64,000 bases of DNA from assembly GCA_004020365.1 (NCBI GenBank), contig SAQR01000027.1, positions 1-64,000 of the forward strand, written 5' to 3'. Positions 41,866 to 50,687 of this stretch are shown here, piece after piece. Numbering within the stretch: position 1 is the stretch's first letter; each line of letters begins with the position of its first letter. The notes under the pieces are model-generated. The model did not search any database, was not told the DNA's origin, and worked only from the letters and a program-made list of their open reading frames with translations. The position numbers were made by a program, and so were the translations under genes. The DNA comes from Mesorhizobium sp. GTDB lineage: Bacteria; Pseudomonadota; Alphaproteobacteria; Rhizobiales; Rhizobiaceae.

Positions 41866-43140
41866 TTGGCACAACGATCGGGAAGCGCAGACCTTCCACT
41901 TCATGGCGGACGCGTGCCGAAATGGCTGGGCGACCGCATGACGCGCCTTGGCGCGGTCATGTGTGAGGCGATCATTCACCACTACGGTCGCGAGGAGCTG
42001 CTGCGTCGGCTGGCGCATCCCTTCTGGTTCCAGTCGTTTGGCGCCGTCATGGGAATGGACTGGCATTCCTCCGGCATCACGACCAGCGTCATCGGTGCCC
42101 TCAAACGTGGTTTGGCTCCGCTCTCCGGCGAGCTCGGCATTCACGTGTGCGGCGGCCGCGGCGCGCATTCGCGCAAAACCCCGCATGAGCTTGCCGTCAT
42201 CGGCGAGCGCGTCGGCTTCGACGGAACAGGCCTGGCAACTGCCAGCCGGCTCGTCGCCAAGGTTGACAGCGCCGCCGTCCAGGACGGCTTCGACCTTTAT
42301 CTGCATGGCTTTATCGTCACCGACGACGGCGACTGGGTCGTGGTGCAGCAGGGCATGAACGGCGACAGCAAGGTGGCCCGCCGTTACCACTGGCTGTCCG
42401 AGGGCCTGAAGAGTTTTGTCGACCAGCCGCATGCCGCCATCGAAGGCGCCAACCAGGGCGAGATCGTGAACCTGACCGACCGCCGCGCCGACGCCTCGCG
42501 CAAGGGCCAGTTGGATCTCCTGCAGGATCTCGGACCGGATCGCATTCTGAGGCAGTTCGCCGCGCTCGAACGTGATGTGGCTGCCGCACCGGAGCCCGAC
42601 CAGCCAATGCTGCCGCACCTGGTCATGCCGGCGCACCACGACGTTCGCGAAAGCGATGTCGTCATGCGCCGTCTTCATGGCAACATGGCGGCGGCTGCCG
42701 AGCGTGGCCCCGCCGATTTCTCCGAGCTTCTCCTGGTCCCCGGCGTCGGCGCGCGCACGGTGCGGGCGCTGGCGCTTGTTGCCGAGGTTCTGCATGGCGC
42801 GCCATGCCGGTTTTCCGATCCCGGGCGCTTCTCGCTGGCACATGGTGGCAAGGACAGGCATCCATTCCCTGTGCCGCTGAAAGTCTATGACGAGACGATC
42901 GGGGTGCTGAAGTCGGCGGTCCACAAGGCCAGGCTCGGCCGCGACGAAGAAATCGGCGCCTTGAAGCGGCTCGACGACCAGTCGCGGCAGGTCGAACGCT
43001 ATGTCACCGGCCCCAACCTGAAGGAAATCGTTGCCGGAGAGTTCGATCAGTCGCATCTGCTCGGCGGCCGCAGCGTGTTCGGCTGGGAGGCCGCACCCGA
43101 GGCGCCCGCGGATGCCAAACAAATCAAACAAGAGGGATAA
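41866..43140 (+). CDS. DUF763 domain protein
   Basis: A 424-residue DUF763 protein. Homology starts exactly at AQRSGSADLPLHGGRVPKWL, so I use TTG 41866. It includes GMDWHSSGITTSVIGALKRGL, FDLYLHGFIVTDDGDWVVVQQGMN, and a helix-hairpin-helix-like LLLVPGVGARTVRALALVAEVL at about 290-312. The HhH motif suggests DNA binding. The function of the family is unknown; location beside alkB and NHEJ genes hints at DNA repair. Confidence 0.85.
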   Translation: MAQRSGSADLPLHGGRVPKWLGDRMTRLGAVMCEAIIHHYGREELLRRLAHPFWFQSFGAVMGMDWHSSGITTSVIGALKRGLAPLSGELGIHVCGGRGAHSRKTPHELAVIGERVGFDGTGLATASRLVAKVDSAAVQDGFDLYLHGFIVTDDGDWVVVQQGMNGDSKVARRYHWLSEGLKSFVDQPHAAIEGANQGEIVNLTDRRADASRKGQLDLLQDLGPDRILRQFAALERDVAAAPEPDQPMLPHLVMPAHHDVRESDVVMRRLHGNMAAAAERGPADFSELLLVPGVGARTVRALALVAEVLHGAPCRFSDPGRFSLAHGGKDRHPFPVPLKVYDETIGVLKSAVHKARLGRDEEIGALKRLDDQSRQVERYVTGPNLKEIVAGEFDQSHLLGGRSVFGWEAAPEAPADAKQIKQEG

Positions 43141-43177
43141 TCGGATCGCTGTTCAGTGGACCTGGCCTGGTCCGTGT

Positions 43178-43621
43178 TCAGGCATCCAGATCGATCAAGG
43201 CGATGCCGAGTTCCGGACGTTTTCTGCGGCGCAGATGGCCAGGCGCTTCCACCAATGTGACTTCGAGTGTCGGCCGAACGATGCCTTCGAGCAGATGTCC
43301 GCCGCGCGTGCTGCCATCGCGCAAGCCGAGCACTGCGTGGACGTGAAGGCTGGGCTTGCCGTCGTCGCCGATCGCAACGTCGCCGATCGCACTGAGCACC
43401 TCGCACTGTTCCTGGACCGGGATTTTTCGATAGGTTTTTTCGTCGATGTCGAACCAGCCGACAGTCGCCTTTTCGAAGGCGCCGAGCGCGGTCAGCGATG
43501 CGCCGCCGATGTCGTGATCGACCGCGAAAGCTGAAAGCGCTGCGAACGCTTCCTCGCCGGGGTCAAGCACCACCACGAACGTCCTCTGTCCGGCGCTTTC
43601 GGCGACGAGCTGCGATTTCAT
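43178..43621 (-). CDS. PPC/DUF296 (PD1-like) DNA-binding domain protein
   Basis: A 147-residue stand-alone PPC domain: FVVVLDPGEEAFAALSAFA, SLTALGAFEKATVGWFD, and PSLHVHAVLGLRDGSTRGGHLLEG with the conserved His pair. In bacteria these form trimers of unknown role. ATG 43621 follows GGAG by 7 bases, and a consensus EcfG promoter lies about 50 bases upstream. Confidence 0.85.
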   Translation of the reverse strand: MKSQLVAESAGQRTFVVVLDPGEEAFAALSAFAVDHDIGGASLTALGAFEKATVGWFDIDEKTYRKIPVQEQCEVLSAIGDVAIGDDGKPSLHVHAVLGLRDGSTRGGHLLEGIVRPTLEVTLVEAPGHLRRRKRPELGIALIDLDA

Positions 43622-43674
43622 GATTTCACTCCAGACGCTGTGTCGGTTTTGGGTTGTCATTCGATCGAAGTTTG

Positions 43675-43699
43675 AACGGAAAGGTGGCTCGTGAGTTCC
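43675..43699 (-). promoter_or_regulatory. Consensus EcfG-type promoter (GGAAC-N16-CGTT) before PPC gene
   Basis: The minus strand reads GGAAC, 16 bases, CGTT; predicted start near 43667. Confidence 0.7.
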
Positions 43700-43751
43700 C
43701 AACAGGTTTGGCTTGGCTTTGAACATCGCAGCGCCGTTCGACTGTGGGTCC

Positions 43752-43776
43752 GGAACAAGATTGCCCGGGAAACATT
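43752..43776 (+). promoter_or_regulatory. Near-consensus EcfG/RpoE2-type promoter before TIGR02587 gene
   Basis: GGAAC, 16 bases, CATT; fits only the looser GGAAC-N18-TT form. The predicted leader is about 25 bases to GTG 43808. It overlaps a GGGAA-N6-TTCCC palindrome at 43767-43782. Confidence 0.35.
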
Positions 43777-43807
43777 GTTCCCCGCAGGCTATCTCCGAGG
43801 AGCGGAC

Positions 43808-44647
43808 GTGGCGTCAACCGATATCACCGTCAGGCATGCACCAACGCCGCGTGAGTTCTGGATTGGCCTTGGCCGCGCCTTTGCCGGAGCGTTGATCTTC
43901 GCCGTGCCGGTGCTGATGACCATGGAAGCTTGGGCGCTGGGCTTTCACCTTCACTCACTGCGGCTCGCCCTGCTGCTCGCTGTCACTTTGCCAATGCTGG
44001 TGCTGCTGCACAAATACGGAGGCTTTCGCCAGACGGCGGCGCTGCGCGACCGCGTCGCCGATGCTTTTGTGGCCATACTTGTGGCCGCTGTGGCGGCTGC
44101 TGCGGTGTTTTTCATTTTCGGCATCGTGACCGTCGAAATGCCGCTACGGGAGGTGATTGGCAAAATTGCGGTGCAGGTTGTCCCAGGCAGTCTCGGAGCA
44201 TCTTTGGCACGCGCTCAGCTCGGCACGAGTTTGTTGGAGGAGGACATTCCCGAGCCCGGCTACACCGGAGAGCTGTTCCTGATGGTGGTCGGAGCGCTGT
44301 TTCTATCGGTAAACATCGCACCGACGGAAGAGGTCGTCCTCATCGCCTACAAGATGCAACCCTGGCAGGAAATCGCTCTGGTGGTGGTCACCCTCGCTCT
44401 CATGCACGCCTTCGTCTACGAGTTCGAATTCCGCGGCTCGCACAGTCCCGAGCCAGGCGCTGGATTCGTCAGCATCTTCTTTCGCTATGCGATCGTCGGC
44501 TATGTCCTGGTGATGCTTGTGAACCTTTACATCCTGTGGACGTTCGGCAGGACCGATGGCGCCGGCTTTTCGGAGACACTCAGTGCAGTCGTGGTTCTGT
44601 CGTTTCCTGGCGCGCTCGGGGCGGCGGTTGCGAGGCTCATTCTGTGA
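43808..44647 (+). CDS. TIGR02587 family integral membrane protein
   Basis: A 279-residue protein with about seven hydrophobic helices (FAGALIFAVPVLMTMEAWALG, FLMVVGALFLSVNIAPTEEV, and a C-terminal VVVLSFPGALGAAVARLIL). It starts at GTG 43808 with GAGGAG 6 bases upstream. The NIAPTEEV segment is characteristic. Function unknown. Its last four bases overlap the next start (GTGA), and the two families nearly always occur together. Confidence 0.85.
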   Translation: MASTDITVRHAPTPREFWIGLGRAFAGALIFAVPVLMTMEAWALGFHLHSLRLALLLAVTLPMLVLLHKYGGFRQTAALRDRVADAFVAILVAAVAAAAVFFIFGIVTVEMPLREVIGKIAVQVVPGSLGASLARAQLGTSLLEEDIPEPGYTGELFLMVVGALFLSVNIAPTEEVVLIAYKMQPWQEIALVVVTLALMHAFVYEFEFRGSHSPEPGAGFVSIFFRYAIVGYVLVMLVNLYILWTFGRTDGAGFSETLSAVVVLSFPGALGAAVARLIL

Positions 44648-45084
44648 CAAAGAACCCCGCAAAAGGCGACAAGCAACAGAGGTCCGACAACAAAGCAAAG
44701 ACACGCAAACCCGGGACTTCGATCGCGGAGTGGGTCGTGGCGGGGATAAGCTCCATAGTTCTGCTTGCCGTGCTCAGTTATCTTGTCGTCGATGGCGTGA
44801 GCACGCGCGATGGGACCGCCAGGATCATTGTGCAGCCGCTCGCGGTCGCGGTCACCGAGGGCGGCTACGTGGTCGAGTTCGCCGCCGCAAACAGGGCGGG
44901 GAAATCAGTTGCTGCTGTCGAGATCAAAGGTGAACTCCGCAATGGCGATGAGGTCGTCGAGGAGAGCAGCGCTACGCTCGACTATGTCCCACAGAAATCC
45001 CAACGCAAGGGCGCGTTGATCTTTAGCCGTGATCCCGAGACCTATGACCTGCGCCTCTTTGCCGGTGGATACAGTGAACCCTGA
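44644..45084 (+). CDS. TIGR02588 family membrane-anchored protein
   Basis: A 146-residue partner of the preceding gene: basic N-terminus, one helix (VVAGISSIVLLAVLSYLVVDG) and an extracytoplasmic beta domain (GGYVVEFAAANRAGKSVAAVE). GTG start coupled to the TIGR02587 stop. Function unknown. Confidence 0.8.
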   Translation: MTKNPAKGDKQQRSDNKAKTRKPGTSIAEWVVAGISSIVLLAVLSYLVVDGVSTRDGTARIIVQPLAVAVTEGGYVVEFAAANRAGKSVAAVEIKGELRNGDEVVEESSATLDYVPQKSQRKGALIFSRDPETYDLRLFAGGYSEP

Positions 45085-45167
45085 ATGGAACTCGGCGTGG
45101 ATGACGCGGTCAACCGGCCACTGCTTCGCCCCTGCTGTAAAAGCGACATCGCTGCAGCAGAACCTCC

Positions 45168-46880
45168 CTATTCTTCCGGGGCGGTGGCAGGCGCCGTATA
45201 GCGGCGACGCACTGCATCCAGAACGTGCTTGCGGCTTTCCTGCGCCGAGAGCCTTTCGTCCTTTTCCGCCTCGGCGGTCTCGCGCGCCAGCTCCTTGTCC
45301 TTGATCTGTCGGCGAAACCATTCGGAATAGTCGCCGGCGCGCAGGTGATGCTCCCAGGTTCTGTCGTCGATGCCCTCGGCAATCTGAGCGAAGATCATCA
45401 GGTTGTGGGCCCGGAGGTTCATCGTGTTGTCGGGACCTCTGAAATAGAAGCTGCCGGCCTCGTCGAGTTGACCTTCTGCATATTTGCGGCTGTGACGCTT
45501 GAGCGACTGGCGCGGCTCGATCGCTTTGACCATGGCAATTTTCTTGCGGGCTTGCGGCCGCCAGAACAGCACGCGCTCGCCTTCTGGCGAGGGAATATCC
45601 TTTGGCGGCTTGGTGTCCGTCTCCTGACAAAAGACCTTGATGACATTCTTGGCCTTGGGACCGAGCGCAATAACGGCAGTGACCAGACGCAGGGCGTCGG
45701 TCGAGATCGCTCCCGGATGAACGGTGATCAGGACAGTGCCCGGCAATTCCAACGACAGGATGGCGCGCGTGTCGTCGCGCCTCTTGGGCAGAAGGTGATG
45801 CGCCTCGTCGATGACCAGCCAATGTGGCCTCGCCGTATGGTAGCGGAAATTGCCAAGACCGGGGAGCAGGTCGGCAAAGAAGTCTGGCCGCTCATTGACC
45901 CGCAACGCCAGCCCATTGACGACCACATTGGTGTCGGGCTTTTCGATCAGGTCGAGCACTTGTGCCTTTGTCGGTTCGCTTGAACCATCGCCTATCCGGA
46001 CGGCGCCTTCGAGGCCATCATAGTCGCCTTCCGGATCGAAAACGCAGAATTGAAATCCGTTGTCGACGAAGCGTTCCGTCAGCGCGGTGGCCAAGGTGGA
46101 TTTGCCGATGCCGGAGCTTCCGGCGATCAGAACCGTGTCGGTCGGCGTCAAAAAGACTTCGTCGCCGCCGGCCGAACCGAGAAGGATGCCGTCACGGCCT
46201 TTTCGGACAAATTCCCAATCACGCTTTATCAGCTTTTCGATCAGTTCCTCGACGCCCTTTCCGCGCGCGCCGCGCGTTACAAGATCCGCCGTATCCTTGA
46301 CCGCCGCAAGGGCGTTGTCGACAGCGACGCTGCAGCCGCAGGCCCGCAGGAACGCATGATCGTTTTCAGCATCGCCAATACCGACCACATTGTGTGGCGA
46401 CAGCTTGAGGTCTTCAAGTGCGGCTGCCAGTCCGGCTGCCTTGTTGATGCCGGTGGGCAGCACCATCACCGCGCCCTTGTTGAAGATGATTTCCAGCTCC
46501 AGCCCGAGTTCCTTGATCACCTCAAGGACTGTTGCCTGGTGTGGTTCCCAGGTCGCAACGATCGACCGTCCGACTGAAAGCGGCTTGACGCCGCGCTGCT
46601 TCAACCTGGCGACAAATTTCGGCGCTGGTGCCGGTGAGATCGCACGTTCTTCCTCGCTGGCAGGCGTGTAGATCAACGCCCCATTTTCGGCGACGACCTT
46701 GTCGAACACGCCGAGCTCGGGAAAAACCAACTTGAGGTCGGGCAGTTCGCGGCCGGTGACGAGGATGAGCTTGCGGCCACTTTTCTTGAACCGCTCGATG
46801 GCTGCAAGCGTCTTTTCAGCTACGATCCCATCGTGCGCCAGCGTGCCGTCATAGTCCGTCGCCAAGGCAATGAAATACAT
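45168..46880 (-). CDS. HAD-IIB phosphatase fused to a HerA/DUF87-like ATPase
   Basis: A 570-residue fusion. Residues 1-220 form a Cof/SPP-type HAD phosphatase (motif I DYDGTLAHDG with Asp9/Asp11, LVTGR, GIGDAENDHAFL at about 167-178). Residues 230-450 form a P-loop ATPase (Walker A GSSGIGKST at 254-262, FDPEGDYDGL, Walker B WLVIDEAHHLLP at about 354-365). The C-terminus is charged and helical. A phosphatase joined to a HerA-like motor is unusual; substrate and partner are unknown. Confidence 0.85.
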   Translation of the reverse strand: MYFIALATDYDGTLAHDGIVAEKTLAAIERFKKSGRKLILVTGRELPDLKLVFPELGVFDKVVAENGALIYTPASEEERAISPAPAPKFVARLKQRGVKPLSVGRSIVATWEPHQATVLEVIKELGLELEIIFNKGAVMVLPTGINKAAGLAAALEDLKLSPHNVVGIGDAENDHAFLRACGCSVAVDNALAAVKDTADLVTRGARGKGVEELIEKLIKRDWEFVRKGRDGILLGSAGGDEVFLTPTDTVLIAGSSGIGKSTLATALTERFVDNGFQFCVFDPEGDYDGLEGAVRIGDGSSEPTKAQVLDLIEKPDTNVVVNGLALRVNERPDFFADLLPGLGNFRYHTARPHWLVIDEAHHLLPKRRDDTRAILSLELPGTVLITVHPGAISTDALRLVTAVIALGPKAKNVIKVFCQETDTKPPKDIPSPEGERVLFWRPQARKKIAMVKAIEPRQSLKRHSRKYAEGQLDEAGSFYFRGPDNTMNLRAHNLMIFAQIAEGIDDRTWEHHLRAGDYSEWFRRQIKDKELARETAEAEKDERLSAQESRKHVLDAVRRRYTAPATAPEE

Positions 46881-46968
46881 CTGTCGACCATTTCATATCT
46901 GAGATCGCCGCTACCACCGTCACCGGCGAGAGGTCCACGCTGATCGAGGCAGGGCAGGCGACAAGTTC

Positions 46969-47940
46969 TCAGTAGCCGCCGATGATCGGCAATATCTCGC
47001 CGGTGATGTAGCTTGAACAATGCGGCGAGGCGAGGAACACATAGGCGGGCGCGATTTCCTCCGGTTGTGCTGGCCGTTTCATCGGCGTGTCTGCGCCAAA
47101 TTTCGAAACGTCGCCGGCTTGCTTGTCCGACGGGTTGAGCGGCGTCCACACCGGGCCCGGCGCCACGCAGTTCACCCGAATGCCCTTTTCGATGAGGTTG
47201 CCGGACAATGCGCGCGTGAAGGCATGAATGCCGCCCTTGGTCATCGAATAATCGACCAGCTGCCTCGAGCCCTCGATGCCGGTTACGGAGCCGCTGTTGA
47301 TGATTGCCGAACCGGGCTTCATATGCGGCACGGCCTCCTGCGTCATGTGGAAGTAGCCGTAAAGGTTGGTCTTCAGCGTCGTGTCGAAATGCTCTTCGGT
47401 CAGCTCGCTGAAGTCGCTGGAATGGACCTGGAAAGCGGCGTTGTTTACCAGCACGTCGATCCGGCCAAATTCCTTCACCACCTCGGCCACAGCTTTGTGG
47501 CAGTGGTCGCGTTCGCTGACGTCGGCCCTGACCAGCATGCAGCGCCGGCCCTCGACTTCGACGGCCCTCTTCGTTTCTTCAGCATCCTTGTCCTCGCACA
47601 GATAGACGATCGCCACATCGGCGCCTTCGCGCGCATAGAGCACGGCCACGGCTCGGCCGATGCCGGAATCGCCGCCGGTGATGATGGCGACTTTGCTATC
47701 CAGCTTTTTTGATCCGATGTAGAATGGCGCGTCGTAGAGCGGCGCCGGCTCGATCGCCCATTCGTGCCCCGGCTTCGGCTGGTGCTGCTCGGGAAAGGGC
47801 GGCTCGGGATATTTGCGTGCTCCGGCCTGCATGGCGCCTTGTTGCTTGCCGTTGCCCTTCGCTTTGTCCTTGGCGTCGATGCCGCGCTGGATGTGGCGTT
47901 GCTTGGCGGCCTCGCCGGCGATTTCCGATTTCATCTGCAT
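46969..47940 (-). CDS. Short-chain dehydrogenase, glucose-1-dehydrogenase/YhdF-like stress SDR
   Basis: A 323-residue classical SDR with an extra hydrophilic N-terminus of about 75 residues (KPGHEWAIEPAPLYDAPFY). The TGGDSGIGRA cofactor loop, NNAAFQ, SGSVTG, catalytic YSMTKGG and C-terminal SSYITGEILPIIGGY follow. This architecture is typical of stress-induced SDRs in bacteria. AAGGAG lies 6 bases before ATG 47940. Confidence 0.9.
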   Translation of the reverse strand: MQMKSEIAGEAAKQRHIQRGIDAKDKAKGNGKQQGAMQAGARKYPEPPFPEQHQPKPGHEWAIEPAPLYDAPFYIGSKKLDSKVAIITGGDSGIGRAVAVLYAREGADVAIVYLCEDKDAEETKRAVEVEGRRCMLVRADVSERDHCHKAVAEVVKEFGRIDVLVNNAAFQVHSSDFSELTEEHFDTTLKTNLYGYFHMTQEAVPHMKPGSAIINSGSVTGIEGSRQLVDYSMTKGGIHAFTRALSGNLIEKGIRVNCVAPGPVWTPLNPSDKQAGDVSKFGADTPMKRPAQPEEIAPAYVFLASPHCSSYITGEILPIIGGY

Positions 47941-48262
47941 GGCTGTCTCCTTGGCTTGGACAACGAACAACGCATGTCCGACGAAAAAGTTTACGCGACG
48001 GCGTCATTCCTTCAGGCCGCGATGCGTTCGACAAGCGACCGTTGCAGCCGCGGCAACGAATCCAAACGCCAGGAAATCGACGGTATGTACTGCCCGACTG
48101 GCAACGAATGAGGCGGCCGGACGTTTGGGCACAAGCGGTGTCCGAGAACCTGAACGCGCGCCAGCCAGGCAGAAGGTATTCCGAGGCTGGTGACCTGACG
48201 ATTTCCCGCTTCTCGGCCGTAGAGACGATCTTGTCACTGGATTGCGCCAAGGGAGAGGAAAA
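47941..48262. other. Divergent gene-free region between SDR and Rieske reductase
   Basis: 322 bases holding the promoters of two divergent genes. No exact EcfG site, no palindrome of note, and no credible small gene seen. Confidence 0.45.
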
Positions 48263-49795
48263 ATGGCTGAAGGTCATGCCAAACCAAGCGGGCCGGATCT
48301 GGTCGAAGGCATCGCGTTATCCGACCTTGCCGATGGCGCAAAGCTTCTCGGCCATTGCGGCGATGAGCCGGTGCTGCTGGTGCGCCGCGGGGCCGAGATC
48401 TTCGCCATCGGAGCGACATGCACACATTACGGCGGGCCGCTCGTCGACGGTCTTGTGGTGGAAGACACCGTCCGGTGTCCCTGGCATCACGCGTGCTTCG
48501 ATTTGCGGACAGGCGAGGCCTTGCGCGCCCCGGCTTTCAGTCCACTCGCTTGCTGGTCGGTGGAACAACGCGATGATCGGATAGTCGTGGGCGAGAAGCG
48601 CAAACGGACGGTGTCCAAGCCGAGCACTGGCGGCTCCGGCCAGGCTCCCGAAAAAATCGTCATTGTCGGTGGCGGCGCCGCCGGTTTCGCGGCGGCAGAA
48701 ACACTGCGGCGCGAACATTATCAAGGCAGCCTTGTGATGCTCAGCAACGACGAAGCGCCGCCGGTTGATCGGCCCAATCTTTCCAAGGACTACCTTGCCG
48801 GCAAAGCACCGGAGGATTGGATTCCGCTGCGCCGAGAAAGCTTCTATTCGAAGAACGATATCGACCTGCGCCTCAATGCGGATGTCGCCAGCATCGATGC
48901 ACGTTCTGGCGAGGTTGTACTCGCGGATGGGAACCGGATTCCTTACGACAGGCTACTCCTGGCGACCGGAGCCGAACCGGTTCGCCTGACCATACAAGGC
49001 GCCGACCAGCCACATGTTCACACGTTGCGCTCGTTCGCAGACTGCAAGGCGATCATCGAGCGGGCCACGACTGCGCGCCGCGCCGTCGTGCTCGGCGCCA
49101 GTTTCATTGGCTTGGAGGTTGCCGCGGCTCTGCGCTCGCGCGCGATCGAAGTTCATGTCGTGGCGCCGGAAAAACGGCCCATGGAACGGATCATGGGTCC
49201 GCAAATGGCCGACTTCATCCGCGCCCTGCATGAGGAGAATGGTGTCGTATTCCATCTCGAGGACACCGCAAGCAGCATCGACGGCAGCGAGGTGAAACTC
49301 AGCGGTGGCGATATTTTGGCGGCGGATCTCGTCGTCGCCGGCATCGGCGTACGACCGCGGACAGGGCTTGCCGAAACGGCGGGGCTCACCCTTGACCACG
49401 GTGTCGTGGTAAACGCCTTTTTGGAGACGAGCGCACCAGGCATCTTCGCGGCCGGCGACATTGCGCGGTGGCCAGATCCCCATAGTGGCGAGAACATTCG
49501 GGTCGAGCATTGGGTCGTTGCCGAGCGGCAAGGGCGAACCGCAGCCCTCAACATGCTCGGCCATCGCGAGAAATTCGTCGCCGTGCCGTTCTTCTGGAGC
49601 CAGCATTACGATGTTCCTATCAACTATGTCGGCTATGCCGCGCAATGGGACGAGATCGCGATCGATGGCGACATCATGGCCAAGGATTGCCTGCTCCGCT
49701 TCAAGCGCGAAGGGCGCACGCTGGCTGTGGCTTCGATCTTCCGCGACATCGAAAGCCTGGGGGCCGAGTTGGAAATGGAGCGCCAGATAACCTAG
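48263..49795 (+). CDS. Rieske-domain/FAD ferredoxin-reductase fusion
   Basis: A 510-residue protein. Residues 1-110 form a Rieske [2Fe-2S] domain (CTHYGGPL...CPWHHACF). Residues 125-510 form a pyridine-nucleotide-disulfide reductase with IVIVGGGAAGFAAAETLRR, a PVDRPNLSKDYLAGK segment, AVVLGASFIGLEVAAALR and GIFAAGDIARW. This AIF-like plan (as in AIFM3) passes electrons between NAD(P)H, FAD and the cluster. ATG 48263 follows GGAGAGGA; a TTG 21 bases upstream is less likely. Confidence 0.9.
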   Translation: MAEGHAKPSGPDLVEGIALSDLADGAKLLGHCGDEPVLLVRRGAEIFAIGATCTHYGGPLVDGLVVEDTVRCPWHHACFDLRTGEALRAPAFSPLACWSVEQRDDRIVVGEKRKRTVSKPSTGGSGQAPEKIVIVGGGAAGFAAAETLRREHYQGSLVMLSNDEAPPVDRPNLSKDYLAGKAPEDWIPLRRESFYSKNDIDLRLNADVASIDARSGEVVLADGNRIPYDRLLLATGAEPVRLTIQGADQPHVHTLRSFADCKAIIERATTARRAVVLGASFIGLEVAAALRSRAIEVHVVAPEKRPMERIMGPQMADFIRALHEENGVVFHLEDTASSIDGSEVKLSGGDILAADLVVAGIGVRPRTGLAETAGLTLDHGVVVNAFLETSAPGIFAAGDIARWPDPHSGENIRVEHWVVAERQGRTAALNMLGHREKFVAVPFFWSQHYDVPINYVGYAAQWDEIAIDGDIMAKDCLLRFKREGRTLAVASIFRDIESLGAELEMERQIT

Positions 49796-49819
49796 CGAAG
49801 CGCACGCTGTGTGGCCGGT

Positions 49820-50590
49820 TCAGTCCCGGTGCGCAAGAATCCAGTCGGTCGCCGCCGCGAGATCGGCGACGGTTGCGGTCGGGCGCGGATCGAACCGTTT
49901 CTCATCGCCCTGCCGGTATTTGCCGGTCCGCACCAGCAATGCGGCCGAAACTCCGGCACGGAGGGCGCCAGCAATATCGGCCTCGGCGTCGTCGCCGACC
50001 ATGATCGCCTGATCTGGCGGACAGTTCATGCTTGCCAGCGCCGACAGAAAGAATTCCGACGACGGCTTGCCGAGAACGGTTGCGCGTTTCAGCGAGGCAA
50101 ATTCCAATGCTGCGACGAATGGCCCTGCATCGAGGCTGAGCTTGCCGTCGGCATCCCGAAACGTCCGCTTGGTGGCAAGGGCCAGCAATTCGGCCCCGGC
50201 GCTCAGCTCGCGGAACGCGTCATTCAACGCCGCATAGGTGAAAGCGTCTCCGGCATCGCCGACGATTACGGCGCGCTTGTCGCGATCGGGCAGTTCGCAA
50301 AAATCCGGCGCAAGGCCGGGGTGAATCAGCAAATATGGCGCACGGCCATTGCGAAGCAGCCATTCGCGTGCAGCGTGCGCCGGCGTGAAAACATCTGCCT
50401 TGGTAACGGTGAGCCCTAGCGCCTGCAGACGTTCGAGAACCCTCTGTTTCGACGAGCGCGTGGTATTGCTTATGAAGCGTATGGCCAAGCCGGCCTGGCG
50501 CAAACGCGTGACGGCGTCGATCCCGCCTGGTATGGCGGTCTCGCCATCATAGATGACGCCCGCGAGGTCCAGCAGTACACCTCTTGTCAT
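49820..50590 (-). CDS. HAD-IIA family hydrolase (LHPP/TIGR01458-like)
   Basis: A 256-residue HAD with LLDLAGVIYDGETAIPGG (motif I; the second Asp is replaced by Ala, as in LHPP-type DISG), FISNTTRSSKQ, GKPSSEFF and GDDAEADIAGAL. The family includes phospholysine/phosphohistidine pyrophosphatases. The altered DxD suggests a non-standard general acid. Convergent with the Rieske reductase. Confidence 0.8.
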   Translation of the reverse strand: MTRGVLLDLAGVIYDGETAIPGGIDAVTRLRQAGLAIRFISNTTRSSKQRVLERLQALGLTVTKADVFTPAHAAREWLLRNGRAPYLLIHPGLAPDFCELPDRDKRAVIVGDAGDAFTYAALNDAFRELSAGAELLALATKRTFRDADGKLSLDAGPFVAALEFASLKRATVLGKPSSEFFLSALASMNCPPDQAIMVGDDAEADIAGALRAGVSAALLVRTGKYRQGDEKRFDPRPTATVADLAAATDWILAHRD

Positions 50591-50687
50591 CGGTCCAGCA
50601 TGACCACGAGTCCGTCAGGCGTCAAATCCGGAACAGTCCATGGTTGTTCCTCTTGGATAAGGGGCAGGCACATGCGATTAGCCGAGG

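Noticed and set aside
43141-43177. Small GGACC/GGTCC stem between DUF763 and PPC genes as terminator.
   Set aside because: Only 5 bp of stem and no U-run; not distinguishable from chance.
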